This document shows, in pieces, positions 1 to 9,867 of a stretch of DNA of 34,394 nt; position 1 is the stretch's first letter; every line of letters starts with the position of its first letter. The notes beneath the pieces are model-generated. The model saw only the letters and a list, made by a program, of their open reading frames with translations, was not told the DNA's origin and made no database searches. The translations under genes were made by a program, and so were the position numbers. This stretch comes from Phenylobacterium sp. (GTDB taxonomy: Bacteria > Pseudomonadota > Alphaproteobacteria > Caulobacterales > Caulobacteraceae): assembly GCF_016793285.1 (NCBI RefSeq), contig NZ_JAEUMO010000145.1, positions 1 through 34,394 of the forward strand, in the 5' to 3' direction.

Positions 1-1
1 C

Positions 2-424
2 GACGGCCTGGTGGCCGCCGCGGCGATCCTGGCGATGCTCGACCGCAACCCCGGCCGGAAGCTGAGCGACCTCAAGAAGGCGCTGCCGGTCGCCTACACC
101 TCGCTGACGATGAGCCCCCACTGCGCCGACGAGGAGAAGTATGGCGTCGTCGACGACGTGGTCGCCGAGTACGTCGCGCTCGCCGAGGCGGGCGGGACGA
201 TCCAGGGGCGGAAGATCGTCGACGTGATCACCGTCAACGGCGTGCGCGTGGCGCTGGAGGACGGCTCGTGGGTGCTGGTCCGCGCCTCGTCCAACAAGCC
301 GGAGATCGTGGTGGTGGTGGAGAGCACCCGCTCCGAAGACGACATGCGCGCCCTCTTCCGCGAAGAAGTGAAGCCGCGGCTCGCGAAGCGCCCGCAGGTG
401 GGCAGGTACAACCAGGAAATCTGA
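2..424 (+). CDS. Phosphomannomutase/phosphoglucomutase, C-terminal part (5'-truncated by window edge)
   Basis: The frame is open from base 2 and ends at TGA 422-424, so only the last ~140 residues are present. The fragment ends with a domain IV-like stretch containing RASSNKPEIVVVVES, which matches the phosphate-binding loop (R-x-S-N-x-P) of the alpha-D-phosphohexomutase superfamily in the AlgC/ManB branch. These enzymes interconvert hexose 6- and 1-phosphates through a phosphoserine, which lies in the missing N-terminal part. The product would feed GDP-mannose or UDP-glucose synthesis, which fits ugd, galU, glmM and glmS nearby. Substrate (mannose or glucose) cannot be decided from this fragment. 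Membership of the superfamily is fairly certain; the exact name is inference. Confidence 0.8.
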   Translation, partial: DGLVAAAAILAMLDRNPGRKLSDLKKALPVAYTSLTMSPHCADEEKYGVVDDVVAEYVALAEAGGTIQGRKIVDVITVNGVRVALEDGSWVLVRASSNKPEIVVVVESTRSEDDMRALFREEVKPRLAKRPQVGRYNQEI

Positions 425-431
425 GGCGCGG

Positions 432-818
432 TCAGAGCGCGGACTTTACGTCGGTCCTCGGGAAGTCGTCGCCCTTGAACAACAAGCCGTCGCCTTCGCG
501 TTCAGCCAACGCGTAGGCGAAGCAGTCCGCCAAGTTCAACGGCCCACCGACGCCCTTCCCGAAGCGGGCGAACGCTGCGTATGCGAGATGAGCGTCAAAA
601 GCAGCGATCTCGGCAACCTCGACGCCGAGCGCGGCCACGATGTTGAGGGCCCGATTCGCCCCCGGCTCGTTCGCTTCCCTGTACGCCCTGACGAGCACCT
701 CCCAGTAGTTCACGGGAGAGATCAGCGAGGGCCCGCGCTCAAGAACGCGCCGAAAATCCTCGGCTTCAGGCTCTTCAAGGATGATCGCCAGCAACGCTGA
801 AGCGTCGACAGCCATCAT
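432..818 (-). CDS. vapC: VapC-type PIN-domain ribonuclease toxin
   Basis: The 128-residue protein has the size and layout of VapC toxins. It starts MMAVDASALLAIILEEPEAE, where the Asp of VDAS is the first metal ligand. An acidic residue follows in NYWEVL, then Asp in LNLADCFAYA, and a late Asp in KGDDFPRTD: the four acidic positions of a PIN active site. PIN toxins cleave tRNA or rRNA with Mg2+ and are held inactive by the antitoxin. The start ATG (816-818) overlaps the antitoxin stop in an ATGA arrangement, so translation is coupled. A second in-frame ATG follows immediately, so the start is uncertain by one codon. The RNA target is unknown. Confidence 0.88.
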   Translation of the reverse strand: MMAVDASALLAIILEEPEAEDFRRVLERGPSLISPVNYWEVLVRAYREANEPGANRALNIVAALGVEVAEIAAFDAHLAYAAFARFGKGVGGPLNLADCFAYALAEREGDGLLFKGDDFPRTDVKSAL

Positions 819-1072
819 TTCGGAAGCCCATACTCGTCATAAAGGTCGTCGTCCGTGAGGGTCTGTCCTGTCTTTGGGAGAGCACGAAACTCCGCGATCA
901 GTCGATCGACTTCGCGCCGGCGTTCTTCCGGACTGCGGGTTCGTCGAGCGCGCTCGGCGACAAGCCGGGCACCTTCCGCGACGACCCTGGTGATGGAAAG
1001 GCCGGTGAGCGCCGCCGCTTCACGAACTTCGCGCACCGCATCGTCGTTTCTGATCTGAATCGGCTTCGTCAT
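815..1072 (-). CDS. vapB: VapB-type antitoxin (Rv0623/PSK-like family)
   Basis: This is an 85-residue, strongly charged protein. The N-terminus (MTKPIQIRNDDAVREVREAA) looks like the short ribbon-helix DNA-binding segment of Rv0623-type VapB antitoxins, with an ITRVVAEGARLVAERARR helix after it. The C-terminal half (RALPKTGQTLTDDDLYDEYG) is the usual toxin-wrapping tail. It lies directly upstream of the PIN toxin with a 4-nt overlap, which is the standard order. The product is expected to neutralise the toxin and, with it, repress the operon. A GAGGGTG Shine-Dalgarno-like stretch precedes ATG 1072 and is flanked by two TCATGA palindromes. Confidence 0.85.
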   Translation of the reverse strand: MTKPIQIRNDDAVREVREAAALTGLSITRVVAEGARLVAERARRTRSPEERRREVDRLIAEFRALPKTGQTLTDDDLYDEYGLPK

Positions 1073-1094
1073 GATTTTTCACCCTCTATCATGA
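1069..1094. promoter_or_regulatory. Inverted repeat over the antitoxin start, candidate VapBC operator
   Basis: Arms TCATGAT (1069-1075) and ATCATGA (1088-1094) are perfect inverted repeats separated by 12 nt. Each contains the self-palindrome TCATGA. One arm covers the antitoxin start codon, and the Shine-Dalgarno lies between them. VapBC complexes commonly autorepress by binding such repeats. That this one is bound is inference. Confidence 0.35.
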
Positions 1095-1205
1095 AGTCGA
1101 AACGGGCGCTACGCGGCCCGCGTCTTGCTGACCCGCGGCCCGTATGTGCCGTTGCGGCGCGCCTCCACGCGTGCTGAAAGGCGCTGCCTTCGAAGGGGAT
1201 TCTGC

Positions 1206-2504
1206 ATGCGCGTGGCGATGATCGGGACGGGCTATGTCGGGCTCGTCAGCGGGGCGTGCTTCGCCGACTTCGGGCACACGGTGACCTGCATCGACAAGGA
1301 CGCGGCGAAGATCGAGCAGCTCGAGGCCGGCGGCATCCCGATCTACGAGCCGGGGCTCGACCAACTGGTGGCCTCCAACGTCAAGGCCGGCCGACTCTTC
1401 TTCGACACAGACGCCACCAGGGCCATCCGCGAGGCCGACGCGGTCTTCATCGGCGTGGGCACGCCCTCGCGCCGCGGCGACGGCTACGCCGACCTCTCCT
1501 ACGTCTATGCCGCCGCGGAGGAGATCGCGGCGCTGGTCGACGGCTTCACGGTGGTCGTGACCAAATCGACCGTCCCAGTGGGCACCGGCGACGAGATCGA
1601 GAAGATCTTCAAGCGCGTGCGACCCGACGCCGATGTCGCCGTGGTCTCGAACCCCGAGTTCCTGCGCGAAGGCGCCGCCATCGAGGACTTCAAGCGCCCC
1701 GACCGCGTCGTGGTCGGCACTGAGGACGAACGCGCCCAGGCGGTCATGCGCGAACTCTACCGGCCGCTCTATCTCAACGAGACGCCGATCCTCTTCACCA
1801 GCCGCCGCACCAGCGAGCTGATCAAGTACGCCGCCAACGCCTTCCTGGCGCTCAAGATCACCTACATCAACGAGATGGCCGACCTCTGCGAAGCCGTGGG
1901 CGCCGACGTGCAGCAGGTGGCCAAGGGCATCGGGCTGGACGGCCGCATCGGCGGCAAGTTCCTGAACGCCGGCCCCGGATACGGCGGCTCGTGCTTCCCG
2001 AAGGACACCATCGCGCTGGTCCGCACCGCCCGCGACGCCGGCTCCCCCGTCGAGCTGGTCGAGACGACCGTGAAGGTCAACGACGAGCGCAAGCGCGCCA
2101 TGGCCCGCAAGGTCCTGAAGGCGGTGGACGGCGAGCTCGACGGCAAGACGGTCGGCGTGCTCGGCCTCACCTTCAAGCCCAACACGGACGACATGCGCGA
2201 CGCGCCGTCGCTCGCCATCATCCCGGCGCTCCAGGACAAGGGCGCCAGGGTGCAGGCCTTCGATCCCGAGGGCCACGAGGCGGTGAAGATGCTGCCGGGC
2301 GTCGACTTCAAGGACGACCCCTACGCAGTGGCCGAGGGCGCCGACGTGCTGGTGATCATCACCGAATGGGATCAGTTCCGCGCGCTCGACCTCGACCGCA
2401 TCAAGCTCCTGATGAAGAAGCCGGTGCTGGTCGACCTGCGCAATATCTACAAGCCCGCCGACATGAAGGCCCGCGGCTTCGACTATTCGAGCGTCGGCCG
2501 CTAG
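1206..2504 (+). CDS. ugd: UDP-glucose 6-dehydrogenase
   Basis: Oxidises UDP-glucose to UDP-glucuronate with two NAD+, supplying acidic sugars for capsule, LPS or exopolysaccharide in the cytoplasm. The 432-residue product begins MRVAMIGTGYVGLVSGACFA, a Rossmann GxGYVG motif. It carries the catalytic Cys263 in GYGGSCFPKDT, the SELIKYAANAFLALKI central helix and a C-terminal UDP-binding Rossmann domain (GKTVGVLGLTFKPNTDDMRDAPS). Length and motif order match the UDP-glucose/GDP-mannose dehydrogenase family, and TFKPNTDD with the GSCFPKD loop favours UDP-glucose. ATG 1206 was chosen over upstream in-frame codons because the Rossmann strand begins there and GAAGGGGAT lies a suitable distance upstream. 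galU, which makes its substrate, lies ~4.7 kb downstream. Confidence 0.95.
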   Translation: MRVAMIGTGYVGLVSGACFADFGHTVTCIDKDAAKIEQLEAGGIPIYEPGLDQLVASNVKAGRLFFDTDATRAIREADAVFIGVGTPSRRGDGYADLSYVYAAAEEIAALVDGFTVVVTKSTVPVGTGDEIEKIFKRVRPDADVAVVSNPEFLREGAAIEDFKRPDRVVVGTEDERAQAVMRELYRPLYLNETPILFTSRRTSELIKYAANAFLALKITYINEMADLCEAVGADVQQVAKGIGLDGRIGGKFLNAGPGYGGSCFPKDTIALVRTARDAGSPVELVETTVKVNDERKRAMARKVLKAVDGELDGKTVGVLGLTFKPNTDDMRDAPSLAIIPALQDKGARVQAFDPEGHEAVKMLPGVDFKDDPYAVAEGADVLVIITEWDQFRALDLDRIKLLMKKPVLVDLRNIYKPADMKARGFDYSSVGR

Positions 2505-2508
2505 GCCG

Positions 2509-3030
2509 ATGGCGCTGCGGCTCTTCCACGTCAGCGAAGAGCTCGACATCGCGCGGTTCGAACCGCGGCCGTCGCCCTCGACGAACACGACGCTGGGCGT
2601 CTGCGTCTGGTCGATCTGCGAGGCGCACCTGCCGAACTACCTGCTGCCCCGCGACTGCCCGCGGGTCTGCTTCCGCCGCGGACCGCGCACCACCGACGAG
2701 GACGCTGGACGCATCCTCGGTGGGGCGGACCATGTGGTGGCCTTCCCCGCGACGTGGCTGGAGGCGGTGCGGCGCGTGCAGCTCGCGGTCTACGAGATGC
2801 CGTCACAGACGTTCTTCGAGGCCAACGCCGAGGCCGGCTACTGGATTTCGCGAAACGCTGTGGAGCCGGTGCGCCGCACGCTGATCGACGACGCGCTGGG
2901 CGCGCTGGTCGGTGCGGGCGTGGAGGTGCGCGTGCTGCAGGACATCTGGCCGCTGCGCGACGCGGTGGTGGGATCGAGCCTGAGGTTCTCGATCATCCGT
3001 TGTCGGAACGCCGAGCCCCGGCTGGGCTAG
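2509..3030 (+). CDS. Conserved hypothetical protein (DUF6886-like)
   Basis: The 173-residue soluble protein has no signal peptide or membrane segment. It begins MALRLFHVSEELDIARFEPR and contains VWSICEAHLPNYLLPRDCPRV, a WLEAVR helix and a C-terminal LIDDALGALVGAGVEVRV region. The opening LFHVSEELDI..FEPR and the acidic/aromatic pattern recall an uncharacterised family that I remember as DUF6886, whose members start the same way. No catalytic motif is recognised. It starts 4 nt after the ugd stop, so it is probably co-transcribed with ugd, but nothing ties it to the same pathway. The family label is from memory and tentative. Confidence 0.75.
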   Translation: MALRLFHVSEELDIARFEPRPSPSTNTTLGVCVWSICEAHLPNYLLPRDCPRVCFRRGPRTTDEDAGRILGGADHVVAFPATWLEAVRRVQLAVYEMPSQTFFEANAEAGYWISRNAVEPVRRTLIDDALGALVGAGVEVRVLQDIWPLRDAVVGSSLRFSIIRCRNAEPRLG

Positions 3031-3042
3031 AACGGCGGCGCT

Positions 3043-3204
3043 TCAGAACCCGCTGCCGGCCATCCGCATGAAGGTCTCGCCGATGTAGACCGCGCCAGCC
3101 CAGAAGGCCGCGCCCATCAAACCGACAAAAGCGAGGCAGGCAATGCAGCGCACGGGGCGCTCGGCCTGCCGCGCGACGCCCGAAAGGGCGAATGCGCGCC
3201 GCAT
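3043..3204 (-). CDS. Small single-span membrane protein, unknown function
   Basis: A 53-residue protein with a basic N-terminus (MRRAFALSGVARQAERPVR) and one hydrophobic span, roughly residues 21-41 (IACLAFVGLMGAAFWAGAVY), ending in MRMAGSGF. The start at 3204 is favoured over an in-frame ATG 12 codons upstream because GGGAGGATAC lies immediately before it, an excellent Shine-Dalgarno at good spacing. Two cysteine/alanine-rich turns may pack in the membrane. It lies between the end of the ugd/hypothetical pair and glmM, transcribed with glmM's orientation. I do not recognise a family. Coding potential rests on the strong ribosome site and the plausible topology. Confidence 0.6.
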   Translation of the reverse strand: MRRAFALSGVARQAERPVRCIACLAFVGLMGAAFWAGAVYIGETFMRMAGSGF

Positions 3205-3379
3205 GTATCCTCCCAAACCAGTCTTCTCTTTCGAGTCCACCGGATCGAGCCGGCGGATTGTATCGAGCGTGACACAGCAATTGCCGTTTGGCGACCCTTG
3301 CGGTTTCCCCCGCGGGCCGCGCGGACCTTCAGATAGTCGTGAAACTGGCCGACCCGGCCATCCGGGCGGCGGGCCTTGC

Positions 3380-4732
<1,353 letters not shown>

Positions 4733-4865
4733 GGGGAGGGCTCGTGGAGGACCGGAGACGTTCCGAAACAGACTTTTAGTGGGTCCGACCTTAGCTGATG
4801 CTAAAGCGCCGCATGATCCGGCCACCCACCGGATTCGCCTCTATCACAAAGGACGCTTCAGCCAC

Positions 4866-6686
<1,821 letters not shown>

Positions 6687-6728
6687 GTCCGCCTCACCTC
6701 CCCGCGAGGGGCAGGGCAGAACGAAAAA

Positions 6729-6750
6729 CGGCCGCCCCGGAGGGCGGCCG
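6729..6750 (-). terminator. Intrinsic terminator of the minus-strand lipoprotein gene
   Basis: A 9-bp perfect GC stem (6729-6737 with 6742-6750) has a 4-nt loop, CGGA. On the minus strand it is followed by five Ts (AAAAA at 6724-6728 on the plus strand), the classic Rho-independent form for the lipoprotein gene ending at 6781. On the plus strand it may also stop glmS transcripts, but it lacks a T-run there. Confidence 0.75.
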
Positions 6751-6780
6751 CTTCCCAGCTATCTCGCTGAAGGAGAAGGC

Positions 6781-7026
6781 TTACTTCTTTTCCGGTTCGG
6801 CCGGCGGCGTGGCGGCCATCGAGCCTTCGGCGGCGGGAGCCGCGGCGGCGTCGGCGGCCGGAGCGGCAGCGGCGTCGGCGGGCGGCGCGGCCGGAGCGGC
6901 ATCGGCGGCCGGGGCGGCGGCGGCGTCAGCGGCCGGAGCGGCCGGGGCCTCTTCCTTCTTCTGGCAGGCAGCCAGGCTCAGCGCCATGACACCCGCGGCG
7001 GCAACGGTCAGAATGCGAAGCTTCAT
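6781..7026 (-). CDS. Ala/Pro-rich small lipoprotein
   Basis: An 81-residue protein starting MKLRILTVAAAGVMALSLAAC. Lys/Arg residues, a hydrophobic core and the lipobox LAAC give lipidation at Cys21. The mature part begins QKKEEAP and is almost entirely Ala, Pro and Asp, in near-repeats of APAADAAA (residues ~27-67), ending TPPAEPEKK. Such chains are flexible and periplasmic, and may act as envelope spacers. The start at 7026 is supported by AAGGGGAGCC just upstream and by the signal peptide; an earlier in-frame ATG would add 17 residues ahead of it. It is convergent with glmS and has its own terminator. I do not recognise an exact family. Confidence 0.75.
   Translation of the reverse strand: MKLRILTVAAAGVMALSLAACQKKEEAPAAPAADAAAAPAADAAPAAPPADAAAAPAADAAAAPAAEGSMAATPPAEPEKK
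6826..6948. repeat. In-gene tandem repeat coding APAADAAA-like units (24-bp period)
   Basis: The codons for residues ~27-67 of the lipoprotein form about five imperfect 24-bp units, built from GCG/GCC Ala codons with Asp and Pro at set positions. Such low-complexity coding DNA is prone to slippage, so unit number may vary between strains. Confidence 0.55.
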
Positions 7027-7181
7027 TGAGTAGGCTCCCCTTGGGGGTGAATCCCCGAGCGGGCAAAGCCTACACAACTTCGTGCGATCTCAAAATCGTG
7101 ATGGTCGCGCGCCTGCGAAAATTCCTCGGTCCGCCTCGCGGAACGCATTAGGGACGTCGCGACAGTCCGGAGGGTGAGCGT

Positions 7182-8051
7182 ATGGGCAGACGGGTGACCA
7201 AGGCGGTGTTGCCGGTGGCGGGGCTTGGAACGCGGGTGCTGCCGGGCGCCAAGACGACGCCGAAGAACCTGCTGAACGTCGTGGACCGTCCCATCCTCAG
7301 CTACATCGTCGAAGAGGCCCGCGCGGCCGGCATCGAGCACTTCGTCTTCATCGTCGGCCGCGGCCAGGCCGCCATCGAGGACTATTTCGACACCATCCCC
7401 GAGATCGAGCAGGCGCTCGAGGCCAAGGGCAAGCTCGACATCCTGGCCGACGTGCGCCGCGACCTGCCCGAGCCGGGACAGATGAGCTTCATCCGCCAGA
7501 TGGCGCCTCTGGGCCTGGGCCACGCGGTCTGGTGCGCGCGCCACGTCATCGGCGACGAGCCCTTCGCGGTGATCCTGCCCGACATGCTGATGGCCGCCGA
7601 CCCGCCCGCGCTCAGCCAGGCCGTCGCGGCCTACGAGGAGACCGGCGGCAACATCGTCGTCGTGGAGCCCGCCCCGCCCGGCGAGGCGCACAAGTACGGC
7701 ATCGTGGCGCTGGACGGTCAGGACGGCCGCCTCAACCGCATGACCGGCATGGTGGAGAAGCCGGCGCCGGGGACCGAGCCTTCGAACCTCTTCATCTCGG
7801 GCCGCTACATCCTGCAGCCGGAGATCTTCGAGATCCTGGAGACCCAGGAGCGCGGCGCCGGCGGCGAGATCCAGCTCACCGACGGCATGTTCAACCTCAT
7901 GAAGTCGCAGGACTTCCACGCCCTGGAGTACGAGGGGACCACCTACGACTGCGGCGACAAGATCGGCCTCCTGCGCGCCAACGTCGCCTTCGCGCTGGCC
8001 CGCCCCGACCTCGCCGACGCCGCGCGGAAGATGATCCGCGAACTGCTGTAG
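7182..8051 (+). CDS. galU: UTP--glucose-1-phosphate uridylyltransferase
   Basis: Forms UDP-glucose from UTP and glucose-1-phosphate, feeding Ugd and glycosyltransferases. The 289-residue protein starts MGRRVTKAVLPVAGLGTRVLPGAKTTPKNLLNVVDRPI, the nucleotidyltransferase G-x-G-T-R signature followed by the substrate-binding Lys region. GLGHAVWCARHVIGDEPFAVILPDML contains the metal-binding Asp. VEKPAPGTEPSNLFISGRYIL and GAGGEIQLTDGM are diagnostic of GalU. Length is normal. The KTTPKNLLNVVD stretch differs from the E. coli KAIPKEMLPVVD version but keeps the key positions. GGAGGGTG precedes ATG 7182. It is divergent from the lipoprotein gene and probably co-transcribed with the SDR gene 5 nt downstream. 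Confidence 0.94.
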   Translation: MGRRVTKAVLPVAGLGTRVLPGAKTTPKNLLNVVDRPILSYIVEEARAAGIEHFVFIVGRGQAAIEDYFDTIPEIEQALEAKGKLDILADVRRDLPEPGQMSFIRQMAPLGLGHAVWCARHVIGDEPFAVILPDMLMAADPPALSQAVAAYEETGGNIVVVEPAPPGEAHKYGIVALDGQDGRLNRMTGMVEKPAPGTEPSNLFISGRYILQPEIFEILETQERGAGGEIQLTDGMFNLMKSQDFHALEYEGTTYDCGDKIGLLRANVAFALARPDLADAARKMIRELL

Positions 8052-8056
8052 GGGCC

Positions 8057-8917
8057 GTGCGGCTCTTCCTCTTCGGCTACGGCTTCACCGGGCGCGCGCT
8101 GGCGCGCCGGCTGGCCGCCGAGGGCTGGAGCACGGCCGCCACCTTCCGCGACCCCGCGACCCGCGATGCGATCAGCGCCGACGGCGCGACGCCGCTGGAC
8201 CTCGCCGACCGCGACGCCATCACCGAGGCCCTGGGCGAGACCACCGCGCTCCTGATCACGGCGCCCCCCGGGCCGCAGGGTTGCCCGGGCCTGAACAGCC
8301 TCGTGGGACCGCTCGCCGAAGCCGGCGCCTTCCCGGACTGGACGGGCTACCTCTCCACCACCGGCGTCTACGGCGACCGGCGCGGCGGCTGGGTGACCGA
8401 GGACAGCCGCCTGGCCGCCCAGTCCGTCGAGGCCGCGCGGCGGGTCGGAGCCGAGCGCGACTGGCTGGAGGTGGGCCGCGGCATGGGCCTGACGGTGATG
8501 CTCTTCCGCCTGCCCGGCATCTACGGCCCCGGGCGCTCGGCGCTGGACCGGTTGCGCGAGGGTCGCGCCCGGCGGATCGCGGCGCCGGGCCAGGTGTTCT
8601 CGCGCATCCACGTCGACGACCTCGCCGCCGGCCTCGCCGCTTCGATCGCCCGGCCCCGCGCCGGAGCCGCCTACAACCTCTGCGACGACGAGCCGGCCCC
8701 CAACAGCGACGTCATCGCCTACGCGGCCCGGCTGCTGGAGATGGAGCCGCCGCCGGAAATCCCGTTGGCGCAGGCCGCCCTCTCGCCCGCCGCCATGCGC
8801 TTCTACGGCGAGAGCAAGCGCGTCTCGAACGCCCGCGCCAAGGCCGAGCTCGGCTGGCGGCCGGCGTACCCGACCCATCGCGAAGGCCTGCGGGCGATCC
8901 TGGCCGCCGGCGGCTAG
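8057..8917 (+). CDS. NAD(P)-binding SDR/epimerase-family protein (YeeZ-like)
   Basis: The 286-residue extended short-chain dehydrogenase/reductase begins at GTG 8057, five bases after the galU stop, with RLFLFGYGFTGRALARRL carrying a GxGxxG NAD(P) loop. A YLSTTGVYGDRRGGWVTEDS stretch gives the Ser/Tyr active-site region typical of NAD-dependent epimerase-like proteins such as YeeZ. Later come PGIYGPGRSALDRL, FSRIHVDDLAAGLAASI and a C-terminal SNARAKAELGWRP segment, all standard for extended SDRs. The substrate is not known; closeness to galU hints at a nucleotide-sugar or envelope role (inference). The stop TAG 8915-8917 lies inside the outer end of a palindromic repeat element, so the native C-terminus may have been changed by insertion. 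Confidence 0.85.
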   Translation: MRLFLFGYGFTGRALARRLAAEGWSTAATFRDPATRDAISADGATPLDLADRDAITEALGETTALLITAPPGPQGCPGLNSLVGPLAEAGAFPDWTGYLSTTGVYGDRRGGWVTEDSRLAAQSVEAARRVGAERDWLEVGRGMGLTVMLFRLPGIYGPGRSALDRLREGRARRIAAPGQVFSRIHVDDLAAGLAASIARPRAGAAYNLCDDEPAPNSDVIAYAARLLEMEPPPEIPLAQAALSPAAMRFYGESKRVSNARAKAELGWRPAYPTHREGLRAILAAGG

Positions 8918-8990
8918 TGTGCTGGATCTGAAGTTCGCCTGCTTCCGTGTCGGAGCGCCGAGCGAACTTCAGATCCAAAAAGCACACTAG
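8914..8990 (+). repeat. Palindromic MITE-like element, copy 1
   Basis: A 77-bp element with perfect inverted arms. An outer CTAGTGTGCT (8914-8923) pairs with AGCACACTAG (8981-8990). An inner 15-bp arm (8924-8938, ending GAAGTTCGC) pairs with 8962-8976. The only unpaired bases in the stem are AAAA at 8977-8980. The loop is 23 nt (8939-8961). The first CTAG contains the stop codon of the upstream SDR gene. Copy 2 follows 14 bp later in inverted orientation. It is too short to code for a transposase. Confidence 0.85.
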
Positions 8991-9004
8991 AAACAGATAT
9001 TTCC

Positions 9005-9079
9005 CTAGTGTCCTTATCGATTCCGAAGTTCGACTGAGTTCGCCTCAGGCGCCTGCGAACTTCGGAATCGGGACACTAG
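9005..9079 (-). repeat. Palindromic MITE-like element, copy 2 (opposite orientation)
   Basis: A 75-bp element built like copy 1 but reversed. An outer CTAGTGTCC (9005-9013) pairs with GGACACTAG (9071-9079). An inner 15-bp arm (9018-9032) pairs with 9056-9070. A 4-nt bulge, TTAT (9014-9017), is on the left arm instead of the right. The loop is again 23 nt (9033-9055) and has its own CTGAG/CTCAG mini-stem. Stem bases differ from copy 1 at several places, but both partners have changed, so pairing is kept. The terminal CTAG supplies the stop codon of the alpha/beta hydrolase on the minus strand. Confidence 0.85.
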
Positions 9080-9822
9080 CTCACCTCCTCGACCGCCGCG
9101 ATGATCCGGGCGATGTCCTCGGGCCGCGAGAGGCGGTGGTCGCCAGGGCGGATCAGCGTGAAGACCACGTCGTCGCCCTTCAGGCTGTTGGCCAGTTCCA
9201 GGGCGTGGCGCCACGGCACGTCCGGATCGGCGCCGCCTTGCAGGATACGCACCGGCGCCTCGATCGGGATCGGCTCTTCGCCCAGGATCGACCAGCGGGC
9301 GCCGTCCTCCAGCAGGGCGCGGGTGATCGGGTAGGGATCGCCGTATTCGCTCGGCCGCAGCCAGACGCCGTCGCGCTCCAGCGCCGCCAGCCCGTCGGCC
9401 GGGATCCCGGGCTTCATCAGCTTCTCGGTGAAGTCGGGCGCCGGCGCGATCAGCACCATGGCCTTCACCCGCCGCGGCAGCGCCAGCGCCGCCAGGCACG
9501 CGATCCAGCCGCCCATGGACGAGCCCACCAGCACCAGCGGCCCGGTCGTCAACTCGTTCAGCACCGCGATCGCGTCGTCGCGCCAGCGGGTGATCGTCCC
9601 CTCGGCGAACTCGCCCGTCGATTCGCCATGCCCGAAGTAGTCGAACCGCACGTAGCCGCGCCCGCTCGCCAGCGCCCACTCCGCGAGCGCCTCGGCCTTG
9701 GTCCCGGTCATGTCCGACTTGAAGCCGCCCAGCCACACGACGGTGGGGCCCGCGCCCTCCACCATGCGCCACGCCAGCCGCGCGCCATCAGGCCGGTCGA
9801 GGAATCCGCTCACTTCGCTCAT
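9076..9822 (-). CDS. Alpha/beta hydrolase (serine esterase/thioesterase-like)
   Basis: A 248-residue single-domain alpha/beta hydrolase. VVWLGGFKSDMTG forms the oxyanion-side loop and RFDYFGHGES is the following strand-turn. The nucleophile elbow is G100-S-S102-M-G104. The acid is probably Asp in GGADPDVPW and the His lies in RPGDHRLSRPED. The family includes short-chain esterases and ABHD10-like acyl-protein thioesterases; alphaproteobacterial relatives are mostly uncharacterised, so no substrate is named. No signal peptide, so cytoplasmic. Its stop codon (CTA at 9076-9078, TAG on the coding strand) is inside the repeat element that borders the gene. Divergent from the GT4 gene with about 45 bp between starts. 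Confidence 0.9.
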   Translation of the reverse strand: MSEVSGFLDRPDGARLAWRMVEGAGPTVVWLGGFKSDMTGTKAEALAEWALASGRGYVRFDYFGHGESTGEFAEGTITRWRDDAIAVLNELTTGPLVLVGSSMGGWIACLAALALPRRVKAMVLIAPAPDFTEKLMKPGIPADGLAALERDGVWLRPSEYGDPYPITRALLEDGARWSILGEEPIPIEAPVRILQGGADPDVPWRHALELANSLKGDDVVFTLIRPGDHRLSRPEDIARIIAAVEEVS

Positions 9823-9867
9823 GCGCGCCTCTTAGCAGCGGGGGCCAACTCAGTTTAGAGAGAGCGC

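Noticed and set aside
1089..2588. Long open antisense frame opposite ugd
   Set aside because: High third-position GC leaves antisense frames open; the translation is low-complexity (HVGAL, GGAGVAGG) with no recognisable fold, while the plus strand is clearly ugd.
4733..4865. glmS ribozyme/riboswitch upstream of glmS
   Set aside because: The 133-bp gap shared with divergent glmM shows none of the conserved core, and the ribozyme is mainly known from Firmicutes and relatives.
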